In this document: positions 6,180 through 11,930 of the stretch, one piece after another
Layout: each line of letters opens with the position of its first letter
Numbering within the stretch: the first letter of the stretch is position 1
NCBI GenBank assembly: GCA_001797905.1
Contig: MGQS01000023.1
Location: 21,555 to 33,484, forward strand
DNA: 11,930 nucleotides
From: Deltaproteobacteria bacterium RBG_16_54_11
Lineage (GTDB): Bacteria > Desulfobacterota > B13-G15 > RBG-16-54-18
Reading direction: 5' to 3'
The notes under the pieces: model-generated
Databases searched by the model: none
The model's input: only the letters and a program-made list of their open reading frames with translations
Told to the model about the DNA's origin: nothing
Program-made: the position numbers and the translations under genes

Positions 6180-8272
6180 CTTTCCTCCTTCAACAATGCC
6201 AGCATCTGGTGCGCTTCCGTTGTGGGAAGCTCGCATCGGAAGTCCTTGCACACATACGCCGTGGCCTTGTTATCGAGACTGGAAAGGCCTTTGGTAAATT
6301 CAGCCAAGCGGGTGATATCGGGAGATTCTTCTCCCGCCGGACGGAAGATGACCACCTTGTTGGGGACAAAGGCCTTTCTCAGGGCCGTCACCATGGCCTT
6401 GGTATCCTCTGCATGCTGATTGCCGACGATGACGATCTCGTAAGAAGGGCCGCGCGCAAGATCGAGGGCGATCATCAACTGAGTATAGGCCGCCGGTGAT
6501 TGGGTGACCGCGTTGGAGAACGCGCGGGAGAGAGCAGCCGCCTTTTCTTCATATTCCGCATGGGCAGTCAATCGTGCCAGGCGCAGGAGGTTCAACATGG
6601 CCGCTGAATTTCCGGAAGGCACGGCGCCGTCATAGATCTCTTTTTTTCGCACGAGGACCTTATCGGCATCTTCCGCAGTAAAATAGAAACCGCCCTCTTT
6701 TCCATCCCAAAAGTGTTTGAGCATCATGGCGTTGAGATCGAGCGCCCTTTGTAGATAGCGCGGCTCAAAGGTCGCTTCATATAGCTCTATGAGTCCCCAG
6801 GTCAAAAAGGCATAGTCATCCAGAAAGGCCGCTATTGCGGCTTCGCCCTGCCGATAGCGATGATACAGCCTGCCTTTCGCATCGACCATGCGGGCCAGGA
6901 TAAAATCCGCTGACCGCCTGGCTGCATCTTCGTAGAGAGGTTCATCGAATACCTGTGCACCCTTGGCCAAGGCCGCTATCATCAGACCATTCCAATCGGT
7001 GAGGATCTTGTCGTCCTTATGGGGGTGTGCGCGTTTTTTGCGTGCCTCGAAAAGTTTTGTGCGCGCCGCCTCTAACCTTTGGCCAAGCTCGTCCGGAGTA
7101 ATTGCGAGGTCCGAGGCGATCGCCGAGAGCGGTTTTTTCAATAAGAGAATATTTTTGCCGGTTTCCCTCCCTGTTGCCTCTTCCGCGAAATTCCCGTTCT
7201 TCTTCATGGTAAAGACTGTTGCTATCAAATCCGCTTCTTCCCGTGAGAGTAGCTGCTCCGCCTCCCCTAAGGTCCAGAGGTAAAACGCGCCCTCCTCGCC
7301 CTCGCTGTCCGCATCTTCGGCAGAGTAAAAACCCCCCTCCGGATCCATCATATCCCGCAAGACGTATGTCAAGATCTCCCTGGCCGTTTGCTCGTACTCC
7401 TCTTTGCCGCCAGTGGCCTGATAGGCCTCGATGTAGGCCATGGCCAGCAAGGCCTGGTCGTAGAGCATCTTTTCGAAGTGGGGGAGAAACCATCGGCTAT
7501 CGGTGGAATAGCGGTGGAAGCCGAACCCCACATGGTCGTAGATACCTCCCAGCCTCATCGCTTCGAGGGTCTTCTCCGCCATCGCGAGGGACGGTTCATC
7601 ACCGGTGCGCCTCCAGTAGCGGAGCAGAAACATCAGGTTGTGGGGCGTCGGAAATTTCGGCGCAGTTCCGAAGCCGCCGTATTGTGCATCAAAACTCCGG
7701 GAGAGCTGGTCATACGCTGTCTTTAGGGTACCCTCCCCCAGTTCTCTGCCCGGCGTGCTTGGCGCTTCGCTCGCTATCTGGCCGAGGGCGCCGGCGATCT
7801 GCTCTGCTGAGGTAAGCAGCTCATCCCTTCTCCCCACCCACAATGCCTTGATGCTGGGAACTATTTCCTTCATCCCTATACGCCCGAACCTGGTCTCCCG
7901 GGGGATGTAGGTGGTTGCGAAGAACGGCTTTTTATCAGGTGTCATGATGACGGTCATAGGCCATCCCCCACTCCCCGTCATCATCTGGCAGACAGTCATG
8001 TAGGCATTGTCTATATCAGGCCTTTCCTCTCTATCGACCTTGATGCAGATGAAGGTCTCATTCATCAACCGAGCGACCTCGGGATCTTCAAAGGACTCCT
8101 TTTCCATGACGTGACACCAGTGGCAGGTGGAGTAACCGATGGAGAGAAAGATCGGCTTGTCCTCCTTGTGTGCTCGATCGAAGGCCTCGGCTCCCCAGGG
8201 GTACCAATCAACGGGGTTGTGGGCATGTTGGAGTAGGTAGGGGCTCTTCTCGGATATGAGCTTGTTAGGCAT
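6176..8272 (-). CDS. DUF255 thioredoxin-domain protein (YyaL/SSP411 family)
   Basis: A 698-residue full-length member of the YyaL/SPATA20 family. The N-terminal thioredoxin-like domain shows NKLISEKSPYLLQHAHNPVDW and the redox motif STCHWCHVMEKESF (C50, C53), then VDREERPDID and TGSGGWPMTV. The remainder is an (alpha/alpha)6-barrel like N-acylglucosamine 2-epimerases, with FGTAPKFPTPHNLMFLLRYW, GGIYDHVGFGFHRYSTD, WFLPHFEKMLYDQALL and KDDKILTDWNGLMIAALA. The family is widespread but its reaction is not established. ATG at 8272 has a GGAAGAGG stretch upstream. Its TGA overlaps the start of the SagB-type gene by four bases. It follows the superoxide reductase gene by 24 bp, placing it in the oxidative-stress operon. 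Confidence 0.95.
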   Translation of the reverse strand: MPNKLISEKSPYLLQHAHNPVDWYPWGAEAFDRAHKEDKPIFLSIGYSTCHWCHVMEKESFEDPEVARLMNETFICIKVDREERPDIDNAYMTVCQMMTGSGGWPMTVIMTPDKKPFFATTYIPRETRFGRIGMKEIVPSIKALWVGRRDELLTSAEQIAGALGQIASEAPSTPGRELGEGTLKTAYDQLSRSFDAQYGGFGTAPKFPTPHNLMFLLRYWRRTGDEPSLAMAEKTLEAMRLGGIYDHVGFGFHRYSTDSRWFLPHFEKMLYDQALLAMAYIEAYQATGGKEEYEQTAREILTYVLRDMMDPEGGFYSAEDADSEGEEGAFYLWTLGEAEQLLSREEADLIATVFTMKKNGNFAEEATGRETGKNILLLKKPLSAIASDLAITPDELGQRLEAARTKLFEARKKRAHPHKDDKILTDWNGLMIAALAKGAQVFDEPLYEDAARRSADFILARMVDAKGRLYHRYRQGEAAIAAFLDDYAFLTWGLIELYEATFEPRYLQRALDLNAMMLKHFWDGKEGGFYFTAEDADKVLVRKKEIYDGAVPSGNSAAMLNLLRLARLTAHAEYEEKAAALSRAFSNAVTQSPAAYTQLMIALDLARGPSYEIVIVGNQHAEDTKAMVTALRKAFVPNKVVIFRPAGEESPDITRLAEFTKGLSSLDNKATAYVCKDFRCELPTTEAHQMLALLKEER

Positions 8273-8296
8273 CCGGCGCCTCTTCCTTTCCCCAGC

Positions 8297-8671
8297 CTAG
8301 GCCTTCCACAATCCGTGCAGGTTGCAGTGCTCACGGGCCTCGATCTTGCTCGCCTTGATGTCGAACAGGGCCTCGGGGGCATCTCCCGGCTTCAAAAACT
8401 GACGGTAGGCCTTGCCGTCCGCAATGATCTCGATCCATTCGATGTAATGCTTCTCCTCCATGGGGTGGGTAACGCTTCCCACCTTCACCTTGACGCCGTT
8501 GGCACTCTTCTCTATCACCGGCACGTGCTTTTCTTTGGCGGCGTCCACGGTGTTCGCCACGAGAAGCTTCATGGGCTGTCCGCAGCACACGAGCTCGCCC
8601 ACCCCTTCGTGAAGGACCTCAACGATGTTTCCGCAGACTTCGCACTTGTAGATCTGGAGTCTCTGTGTCAT
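8297..8671 (-). CDS. dfx: Desulfoferrodoxin (2Fe superoxide reductase)
   Basis: A 124-residue class I superoxide reductase with AAGGAGG (8680-8686) ahead of the ATG. The N-terminal desulforedoxin domain has four iron ligands, C10, C13, C29 and C30 (YKCEVCG and VCCGQPM). The catalytic domain has the centre II ligands H49 (KEKHVPVIE), H69 and H75 (VTHPMEEKHYIEW), C116 and H119 (HCNLHGLW), and the catalytic E47-K48. It reduces superoxide to hydrogen peroxide without making oxygen, as suits anaerobes, using electrons from rubredoxin. A rubredoxin-domain gene lies upstream in the same strand block at 10006, and the thiol reductase gene ends 60 bp upstream. All key residues are present, so it should be active. 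Confidence 0.97.
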   Translation of the reverse strand: MTQRLQIYKCEVCGNIVEVLHEGVGELVCCGQPMKLLVANTVDAAKEKHVPVIEKSANGVKVKVGSVTHPMEEKHYIEWIEIIADGKAYRQFLKPGDAPEALFDIKASKIEAREHCNLHGLWKA

Positions 8672-8731
8672 GATGTTTTCCTCCTTCTTATGAGTTTTTA
8701 TACATTCCCCGTTCCGGTGGATGTATCCCTA

Positions 8732-9646
8732 TCATTGTCCTCCCGTTCGATTCACGTAATCAAAGGCCGCAATAGCCGCCTTTGCGCCTTCGCCGCAGGC
8801 CACGATAATCTGTTTAGCGGGGACATTGCTGACATCACCGGCAGCGAAGATCCCGGGTATATTTGTTTCGCAGCTGCAATTAATAAGTATCTCTCCCCTC
8901 TCATTTTTTTCCACATTCGTGATAAAATCAGCCGCAGGGGTCGAGCCTATCTCGACAAAGATGCCGCCGACGGAGAGATCTTCCACCTTATCGCCCTTGA
9001 TTATTTCTATACCCTGGACAAGCTGTTCCCCGTAGATTCGCTTTATCTTTGTGTCCGTATAAAAGATTACCTTGCCGCTTGCCTTGGCCTTTTCTATCAT
9101 GACGCTATCTGCCGTCAATTGTGATTTCACTTCCATGAGGTATATCTTTTTTGCAATCTTTGTTAATTGCAACGCTGCATCGAGAGCCGCATTACCTCCG
9201 CCGATGACGGCGACATCCATGCCGGCGAACAGCGGGGCATCACAGGTGGCACAGTACGTAACTCCCCTGTTCTTTAATTCATCTTCGCCCTGCACACCCA
9301 GTTTCTTGGGCCTTCTTCCCGACGCAACGATTACCGTCTGTGCGGTATATTCCCCCTTATCTGTTTTAATCCGCGCGATTGCGTCCGGTTTTTCTACAGC
9401 CGTTGCCTTCTCGCCCTCCCTCAACTCCACATCAAATTGGCTGAGGTGATCTTTAAATTTCTGGACAAGCTCCGGACCGGTAATGAATTGGTATCCGAGG
9501 TAATTCTCGACATCCCAACTGAGCGATGCCTGCCCCCCGATGTCCGTGGCGATCATCAGAAAGCGCATGCGCTTCCGGGCCGCATAGACACCGGCAGTTA
9601 TGCCTGCCGGCCCTGCACCCACAATGATGAGATCGTACAGATTCAT
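8732..9646 (-). CDS. Thioredoxin reductase-like flavoprotein, AhpF-like
   Basis: A 304-residue FAD/NAD(P)H protein of low-molecular-weight thioredoxin reductase fold. Visible: FAD site GAGPAG (10-15), redox pair C132-A-T-C135 in YCATCDAPLF, nucleotide site GGGNAA (149-154), and the C-terminal FAD motif GIFAAGDVSNVPAKQI. The position after the second strand of the nucleotide domain is LMEVKSQLTAD with E172, where NADPH-dependent TrxB has an arginine motif (HRRxxF). This and GGIFVEIG and CGEGAKAAIAAFDY look like the C-terminal half of AhpF and Clostridium Cp34-type reductases, suggesting NADH use. ATG at 9646 overlaps the selenoglutaredoxin stop (ATGA) with little spacing for its own ribosome site, so translational coupling is likely. 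Its likely substrate is that protein. Confidence 0.93.
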   Translation of the reverse strand: MNLYDLIIVGAGPAGITAGVYAARKRMRFLMIATDIGGQASLSWDVENYLGYQFITGPELVQKFKDHLSQFDVELREGEKATAVEKPDAIARIKTDKGEYTAQTVIVASGRRPKKLGVQGEDELKNRGVTYCATCDAPLFAGMDVAVIGGGNAALDAALQLTKIAKKIYLMEVKSQLTADSVMIEKAKASGKVIFYTDTKIKRIYGEQLVQGIEIIKGDKVEDLSVGGIFVEIGSTPAADFITNVEKNERGEILINCSCETNIPGIFAAGDVSNVPAKQIIVACGEGAKAAIAAFDYVNRTGGQ

Positions 9647-9879
9647 CCCTTCTTTTGCAATTTTTCTGCAATAGCCTTCTGATCAAAGCCGATGATGACT
9701 TCCCCGTCGATAACGATTACCGGCACGGCCATCCTCCCCGAAAGGCGCATCATCTCCTCCCGGGCCTGCGTATCCTGCGCTACGTCCCGTTCCTCATAAC
9801 TCACCCCCTGTTGCGAAAGGAACTCTTTCGCCTTGTGACAGTGGGGTCATGTAGATGTGGTAAATATCTTGACTTCCAT
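9643..9879 (-). CDS. Selenocysteine-containing glutaredoxin/NrdH-like protein (UPHC motif)
   Basis: A 78-residue protein read from ATG at 9879, with AGGAGG (9890-9885) five bases upstream. Codon 11 is an in-frame TGA (9849-9847), exactly where the first cysteine of the glutaredoxin CPxC motif should be: MEVKIFTTST-U-PHCHKAKEFL. Reading through gives an intact fold: redox pair U11/C14, cis-proline in MAVPVIVIDG (P53), and the GFD motif (64-66) typical of NrdH/glutaredoxin-like proteins. Everything downstream is in frame to TGA at 9645-9643, which overlaps the reductase start as ATGA. A SECIS-type hairpin begins at the TGA. It should act as a small thiol/selenol electron carrier reduced by the adjacent AhpF-like enzyme. 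A nonsense mutation is unlikely because the codon position and RNA structure both fit selenocysteine. Confidence 0.88.
9803..9849 (-). promoter_or_regulatory. Bacterial SECIS element of the selenoglutaredoxin
   Basis: On the minus strand the UGA is followed by a two-part hairpin. The lower stem pairs ACCCC-(A)-CTG (9847-9839) with CAGGGGGT (9810-9803), with one bulged A. The upper stem is a perfect 7 bp, GCGAAAG (9831-9825) with CTTTCGC (9819-9813), closing a five-base loop AGTTC. The loop starts 22 bases after the UGA and has G as its second base, in agreement with the known rule for bacterial SECIS elements (short apical loop with an early G, 16-37 bases from the UGA). It would recruit SelB charged with selenocysteyl-tRNA. 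Confidence 0.85.
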
Positions 9880-9889
9880 AGCACCCTCC

Positions 9890-9985
9890 TCAATTCTCTA
9901 GAACATATAACCTCTCAGGTTCCTCTCCTCGAGGGGAGAGGACTTCATCGTGAGCCCCTTCGCCGGTGAGCCGCTCCGGAGGCAT
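9890..9985 (-). CDS. Possible 31-residue small ORF upstream of the selenoglutaredoxin
   Basis: ATG at 9985 opens a 31-codon frame (MPPERLTGEGAHDEVLSPRG...) ending with TGA at 9892-9890, which overlaps the AGGAGG ribosome site of the selenoglutaredoxin. Its own AAGGGAGG is only two bases from the ATG. The product is charged, without recognisable domain or cysteines. It might be a leader peptide coupling translation, but could equally be chance in a leader region. Confidence 0.2.
   Translation of the reverse strand: MPPERLTGEGAHDEVLSPRGEEPERLYVLEN
9921..9942. other. Hairpin in the Hrb-selenoglutaredoxin gap
   Basis: TCCTCTCC (9921-9928) and GGAGAGGA (9935-9942) form a perfect 8-bp stem with a six-base loop. 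No T-run follows on the minus strand, so it is not a rho-independent terminator. It could stabilise or mark processing of the polycistronic transcript. Confidence 0.4.
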
Positions 9986-10005
9986 GACCTCCCTTCTCCC
10001 GTGCG

Positions 10006-10167
10006 TTATTTTTCAAGCTCGAACTTGTCCTTGGTCGCCCCGCACACCGGGCAGGTCCAGTCGTCAGGCAGCTTCTCGAAGGGGGTGCCGGGGGCGATGC
10101 CGCCGTCCGGATCTCCCTTAGAAGGATCGTAGATATAGCCGCATACTGTGCACTTGTACTTCTTCAT
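10006..10167 (-). CDS. Possible internal start making stand-alone rubredoxin
   Basis: Inside the fusion gene an in-frame ATG at 10167 is preceded by AAGGGAG (10179-10173) with five-base spacing, an excellent ribosome site. Initiation here would yield a 53-residue protein, MKKYKCTVCGYIYDPSKGD onwards, which is exactly the size and start of ordinary free rubredoxins, with all four iron-binding cysteines. The gene may therefore produce both the fusion and the free carrier, which would serve superoxide reductase. The ribosome site could be accidental, since the linker is rich in Lys/Glu codons. Confidence 0.4.
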   Translation of the reverse strand: MKKYKCTVCGYIYDPSKGDPDGGIAPGTPFEKLPDDWTCPVCGATKDKFELEK

Positions 10168-10698
10168 GTTCTCTCCCTTCTTTTCTTCCTGCGTTGTTTC
10201 TATGTATGTAGGGGCCGTCTTAGGAGTGGTCCCTCGCTTCACCTCATGATAATAAGCATAGGTCATAGGCTCCCCATCCTTGAGGAGTTGCCCCTCCGTC
10301 ACCTCACCCATAAAGATCGTGTGGGTCTCTGCATCCAGCTCCTTTATGACCTTTCCCTCCAGATAGCCCACGGTGTGCTCCTGAAGAATAGGACAGCCAT
10401 TGGCCGCCAAACGGTAGTTCATGCCATCGAATTTATCAACCTCCCTTCCCGATTTGAAGCCGAACCTCCCGATGAGTCTCGGGGGGGCATCCTGCGACAG
10501 GATCGACACGGTAAATACGCCGCTTTTTTTGATGAACTCATGGGTGAGATTTTCTTTATTTATTGCCATGGCGATTAGCGGCGGGCTTGAGCACACCTGC
10601 ATCAAGGCATTGGCCGTCTGCCCATTGATGCGATCTCCAGCTTTCGAGGTCACGATGTAAACGCCGTAGCTGATCTTGCGAAAGACCTTCGTGTCCAT
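10006..10698 (-). CDS. hrb: Flavin reductase-rubredoxin fusion (high-molecular-weight rubredoxin)
   Basis: A 230-residue two-domain protein. Of two adjacent ATGs (10701, 10698), the second is five bases from GAGGAG (10709-10704) and is preferred. Residues 1 to about 155 are a flavin reductase-like FMN-binding split barrel (SYGVYIVTSKAGDRINGQTANALMQV, SPPLIAMAINKENLTHEFI, GYLEGKVI). After a linker rich in T, E and K, the last 53 residues are a complete rubredoxin with iron ligands in KCTVCGYIYDP and DWTCPVCGATKDKFE. The architecture matches Moorella Hrb, which passes NADH electrons to flavodiiron proteins. Here superoxide reductase is the obvious partner in the same block. An internal start may also give free rubredoxin (see separate entry). 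Confidence 0.93.
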   Translation of the reverse strand: MDTKVFRKISYGVYIVTSKAGDRINGQTANALMQVCSSPPLIAMAINKENLTHEFIKKSGVFTVSILSQDAPPRLIGRFGFKSGREVDKFDGMNYRLAANGCPILQEHTVGYLEGKVIKELDAETHTIFMGEVTEGQLLKDGEPMTYAYYHEVKRGTTPKTAPTYIETTQEEKKGENMKKYKCTVCGYIYDPSKGDPDGGIAPGTPFEKLPDDWTCPVCGATKDKFELEK

Positions 10699-10847
10699 CA
10701 TTTCTCCTCACCTGAGGTTGCCATATGCCACATTCCTCGCTATCGTTGCACGCTGGAAGGAACACCGTCTCCTTATTTGCATTCATACTTCATTGCTTCA
10801 AGTATCTCACGGAGAGAAACGTCCCTTTGTTTTATATCTGTGGGGAA

Positions 10848-11033
10848 TTATCTATTACCGAACTTGCACACCTCCATGGTCACATCCTTGCCGCACTGTG
10901 GGCAGGTAGTTTCCAATTCGTCGGAGAACATCTCCACTTCATGGCCGCATTCAGGGCAGCGGCATGCAACCGGGGCCACATTTCTGCCCTCTACCGCACA
11001 CCCCTTCAAGGGCCTATCCTGTTCGTCTTTCAT
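10848..11033 (-). CDS. Small zinc-ribbon protein
   Basis: A 61-residue protein starting MKDEQDRPLKGCAVEGRN. ATG at 11033 is chosen because AGGAGGGGG (11048-11040) lies just upstream; a longer frame from 11252 would run through the promoter and leader and is unlikely. Two knuckles, CRCPECGHEVEMFSDE and TCPQCGKDV, form a zinc ribbon or rubredoxin-like site, and further cysteines lie near both ends. Function unknown; such proteins often accompany redox genes in anaerobes. It is transcribed from a near-consensus promoter and probably leads the Hrb gene, 149 bp downstream. Confidence 0.75.
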   Translation of the reverse strand: MKDEQDRPLKGCAVEGRNVAPVACRCPECGHEVEMFSDELETTCPQCGKDVTMEVCKFGNR

Positions 11034-11060
11034 GATGGTCCCCCTCCTGATATAATATTT

Positions 11061-11095
11061 ATTCGCCGCCAGCTGATATAACCTTGCGGGCGAAT
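11061..11095 (-). other. Leader hairpin before the zinc-ribbon gene
   Basis: ATTCGCC (11061-11067) and GGCGAAT (11089-11095) are perfectly complementary, with two further GC pairs possible past a bulge. It sits in the predicted 5' untranslated leader, upstream of the ribosome site. It may affect stability or translation; no riboswitch class was recognised. Confidence 0.3.
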
Positions 11096-11115
11096 AGGCG
11101 TCCTTATTGGAAATA

Positions 11116-11144
11116 ATTATATACTTGTCACCAGGTGATGTAAA
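11116..11144 (-). promoter_or_regulatory. Sigma70-type promoter with palindromic spacer
   Basis: On the minus strand TTTACA (11144-11139) and a consensus TATAAT (11121-11116) are exactly 17 bp apart. Transcription would start near 11109, about 75 bases before the zinc-ribbon start. The spacer contains TCACCAGGTGA (11128-11138 plus strand), a 5-1-5 palindrome placed as an operator would be. Confidence 0.65.
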
Positions 11145-11193
11145 TTTGACCTTAGTCCAACAAGAAACGAAGCCCCCCTTGGGCAAGGTTAAG

Positions 11194-11445
11194 TCAACTC
11201 TTTTTTGCCCCTTCTTCTTCCCTCTTCCAGAGGCAGAGCAACTCGCCGACATGGTAGTGGCATTGGATTAATTCCCACCCCTTGTCCCCTTCAGCATTCA
11301 AAATTTTCTCCAGGGCTGCCAGATTCTTTTCCGGGAGATCGTGCACAAGGCAATGGCCTTTGTCGTCACACTGGATAACCCTCTCGGATTCTGAAACCAT
11401 AGCAGGCAGGTTGTGCGTGCTTGTCTTATAACGCCATCGTGCCAT
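11194..11445 (-). CDS. Small DUF4177-like protein
   Basis: An 83-residue protein. ATG at 11445 (MARWRYKT) is chosen over an ATG at 11466 because AGGAGGGG (11462-11455) lies between them. The C-terminal half, ALEKILNAEGDKGWELIQCHYHVGELLCLWKRE, resembles the DUF4177 pattern (LE..LNE.G..GWELV....FKRE). Function unknown. It begins 4 bp after the stop codon of the DNA glycosylase gene and is therefore translated from the same transcript. The middle holds CDDKGHCLVHD, with two cysteines and two histidines that might bind metal. Confidence 0.7.
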   Translation of the reverse strand: MARWRYKTSTHNLPAMVSESERVIQCDDKGHCLVHDLPEKNLAALEKILNAEGDKGWELIQCHYHVGELLCLWKREEEGAKKS

Positions 11446-11449
11446 AGCT

Positions 11450-11930
11450 TTATTCCCCTCCTTCACCGTTTTGACAGGTAGGACAGTAATAGGTCCCCCT
11501 GCCGTTTAGTTTTTGTCGTTCGACCCTTCCCCCACACCTAAAACATTCTGCGCCCTCCCGCCCGTAGACCGAGAGGTAATCCTGATGCTCTCCTTCCTTG
11601 CCGAAGAGATCGCGCCAGTCCGAGACCGAGGTGCCGCGGCAAGCGATGGCCCTCGTGAGGATCTCCTGCGCGGCTTCCCCGATTTTGACCCATTCATCAC
11701 GGGAAAGACCATTGACCCTTCGCCAAGGGTCCAGCCGAGCACGGTGGAGGATCTCACAGGCATAGATATTGCCGATGCCTGCTATGCGGCGTTGATCCAT
11801 GAGGAACGATTTTATGGGCGTGGTGCTTCGCTGAGCAATCTTCAGTAGGTGAGCTGGGTCAAACGCGTCAAGGGGATCGCATCCTAAAGAGATGCAATAC
11901 TCCTTGTTGTGGACTGTTACCATACCAAAG
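11450..11930 (-). CDS. mutM: Formamidopyrimidine-DNA glycosylase (Fpg/MutM), C-terminal part
   Basis: The frame is open to the window edge (FGMVTVHNKEY...), so the N terminus with the catalytic Pro-Glu is outside. Visible are the helix-two-turn-helix DNA-binding segment, IKSFLMDQRRIAGIGNIYACEILHRARLDP, and the C-terminal zinc finger with C-x2-C-x16-C-x2-C ligands (CFRCGG...YYCPTCQ), including the GRGTYYCP arginine-finger loop. The enzyme removes 8-oxoguanine and other oxidised purines and nicks the strand. The internal ATG at 11923 is not the start. It is followed at once by the DUF4177-like gene. Confidence 0.95.
   Translation of the reverse strand, partial: FGMVTVHNKEYCISLGCDPLDAFDPAHLLKIAQRSTTPIKSFLMDQRRIAGIGNIYACEILHRARLDPWRRVNGLSRDEWVKIGEAAQEILTRAIACRGTSVSDWRDLFGKEGEHQDYLSVYGREGAECFRCGGRVERQKLNGRGTYYCPTCQNGEGGE

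Noticed and set aside
7219..7815. 198-codon plus-strand ORF
   Set aside because: Arg/Pro/Ser-rich composition typical of an antisense frame of a GC-rich gene; it lies inside the DUF255 gene.
8700..8728. Imperfect inverted repeat (ATACAT/ATGTAT) between reductase and superoxide reductase genes as a terminator
   Set aside because: The stem has mismatches and is followed by A residues, not T residues, on the minus strand.
8315..9124. 269-codon plus-strand ORF
   Set aside because: It lies opposite superoxide reductase and the AhpF-like reductase, has no recognisable domain and no ribosome site.
9847..9849. In-frame TGA read as a nonsense mutation that makes the glutaredoxin-like gene a pseudogene
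   Set aside because: The TGA replaces exactly the redox cysteine, the rest of the frame is intact, and a SECIS-type hairpin follows; recoding explains all three.
10702..10847. A promoter or gene in the gap before the Hrb gene
   Set aside because: TATAAA- and TTGAAG-like hexamers are present but without a well-spaced partner, and no convincing ORF was found.
10848..11252. 134-residue version of the zinc-ribbon protein
   Set aside because: The extra N-terminal part crosses the TTTACA/TATAAT promoter and the leader; the ATG at 11033 has a strong ribosome site.

Overview
The window reads as chromosomal DNA of an anaerobic or microaerophilic Gram-negative bacterium, most likely from the Desulfobacterota/Nitrospirota/syntroph group. 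Three things suggest this: a 2Fe desulfoferrodoxin, a flavoprotein-rubredoxin fusion (high-molecular-weight rubredoxin), and selenocysteine use together with exported redox proteins. The taxonomic placement is inference from gene content. No tRNA, rRNA, CRISPR array or insertion sequence was seen.

Left part (1-4051, all plus strand): the C-terminal end of a GH94 cyclic beta-glucan synthase-type enzyme; a Gdt1/TMEM165-family cation transporter; an exported SagB/ThcOx-like nitroreductase; then a stretch of small accessory genes (AT-rich cupin, GNAT acetyltransferase, DUF2284 cysteine-rich protein). The sequences before and after the cupin gene resemble integron attC sites. A strong hairpin at 4062-4103 separates these genes from the convergent minus-strand block.

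Right part (4121-11930, all minus strand, so transcription runs from high to low coordinates): Fpg DNA glycosylase (5' end outside the window), a DUF4177-like protein, a zinc-ribbon protein with its own promoter, flavin reductase-rubredoxin fusion, a selenocysteine-containing glutaredoxin-like protein, an AhpF-like thioredoxin reductase, superoxide reductase, a DUF255/YyaL protein, a SagB-type dehydrogenase, and finally, from a likely separate promoter, an exported TlpA-like thioredoxin and an exported peroxiredoxin.

Most of the right block fits an oxygen and oxidative-stress defence island. Rubredoxin (fused, and possibly also made alone from an internal start) is the expected electron donor to superoxide reductase. 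The AhpF-like reductase is translationally coupled to the selenoglutaredoxin and probably reduces it. TlpA-like protein and peroxiredoxin would act outside the cytoplasmic membrane, and Fpg repairs oxidised guanine. The main discovery is the gene at 9643-9879. An in-frame TGA replaces the first cysteine of its CPHC redox motif, and a well-formed bacterial SECIS-type hairpin lies directly downstream. Conventional gene calling would miss this gene or call it broken.
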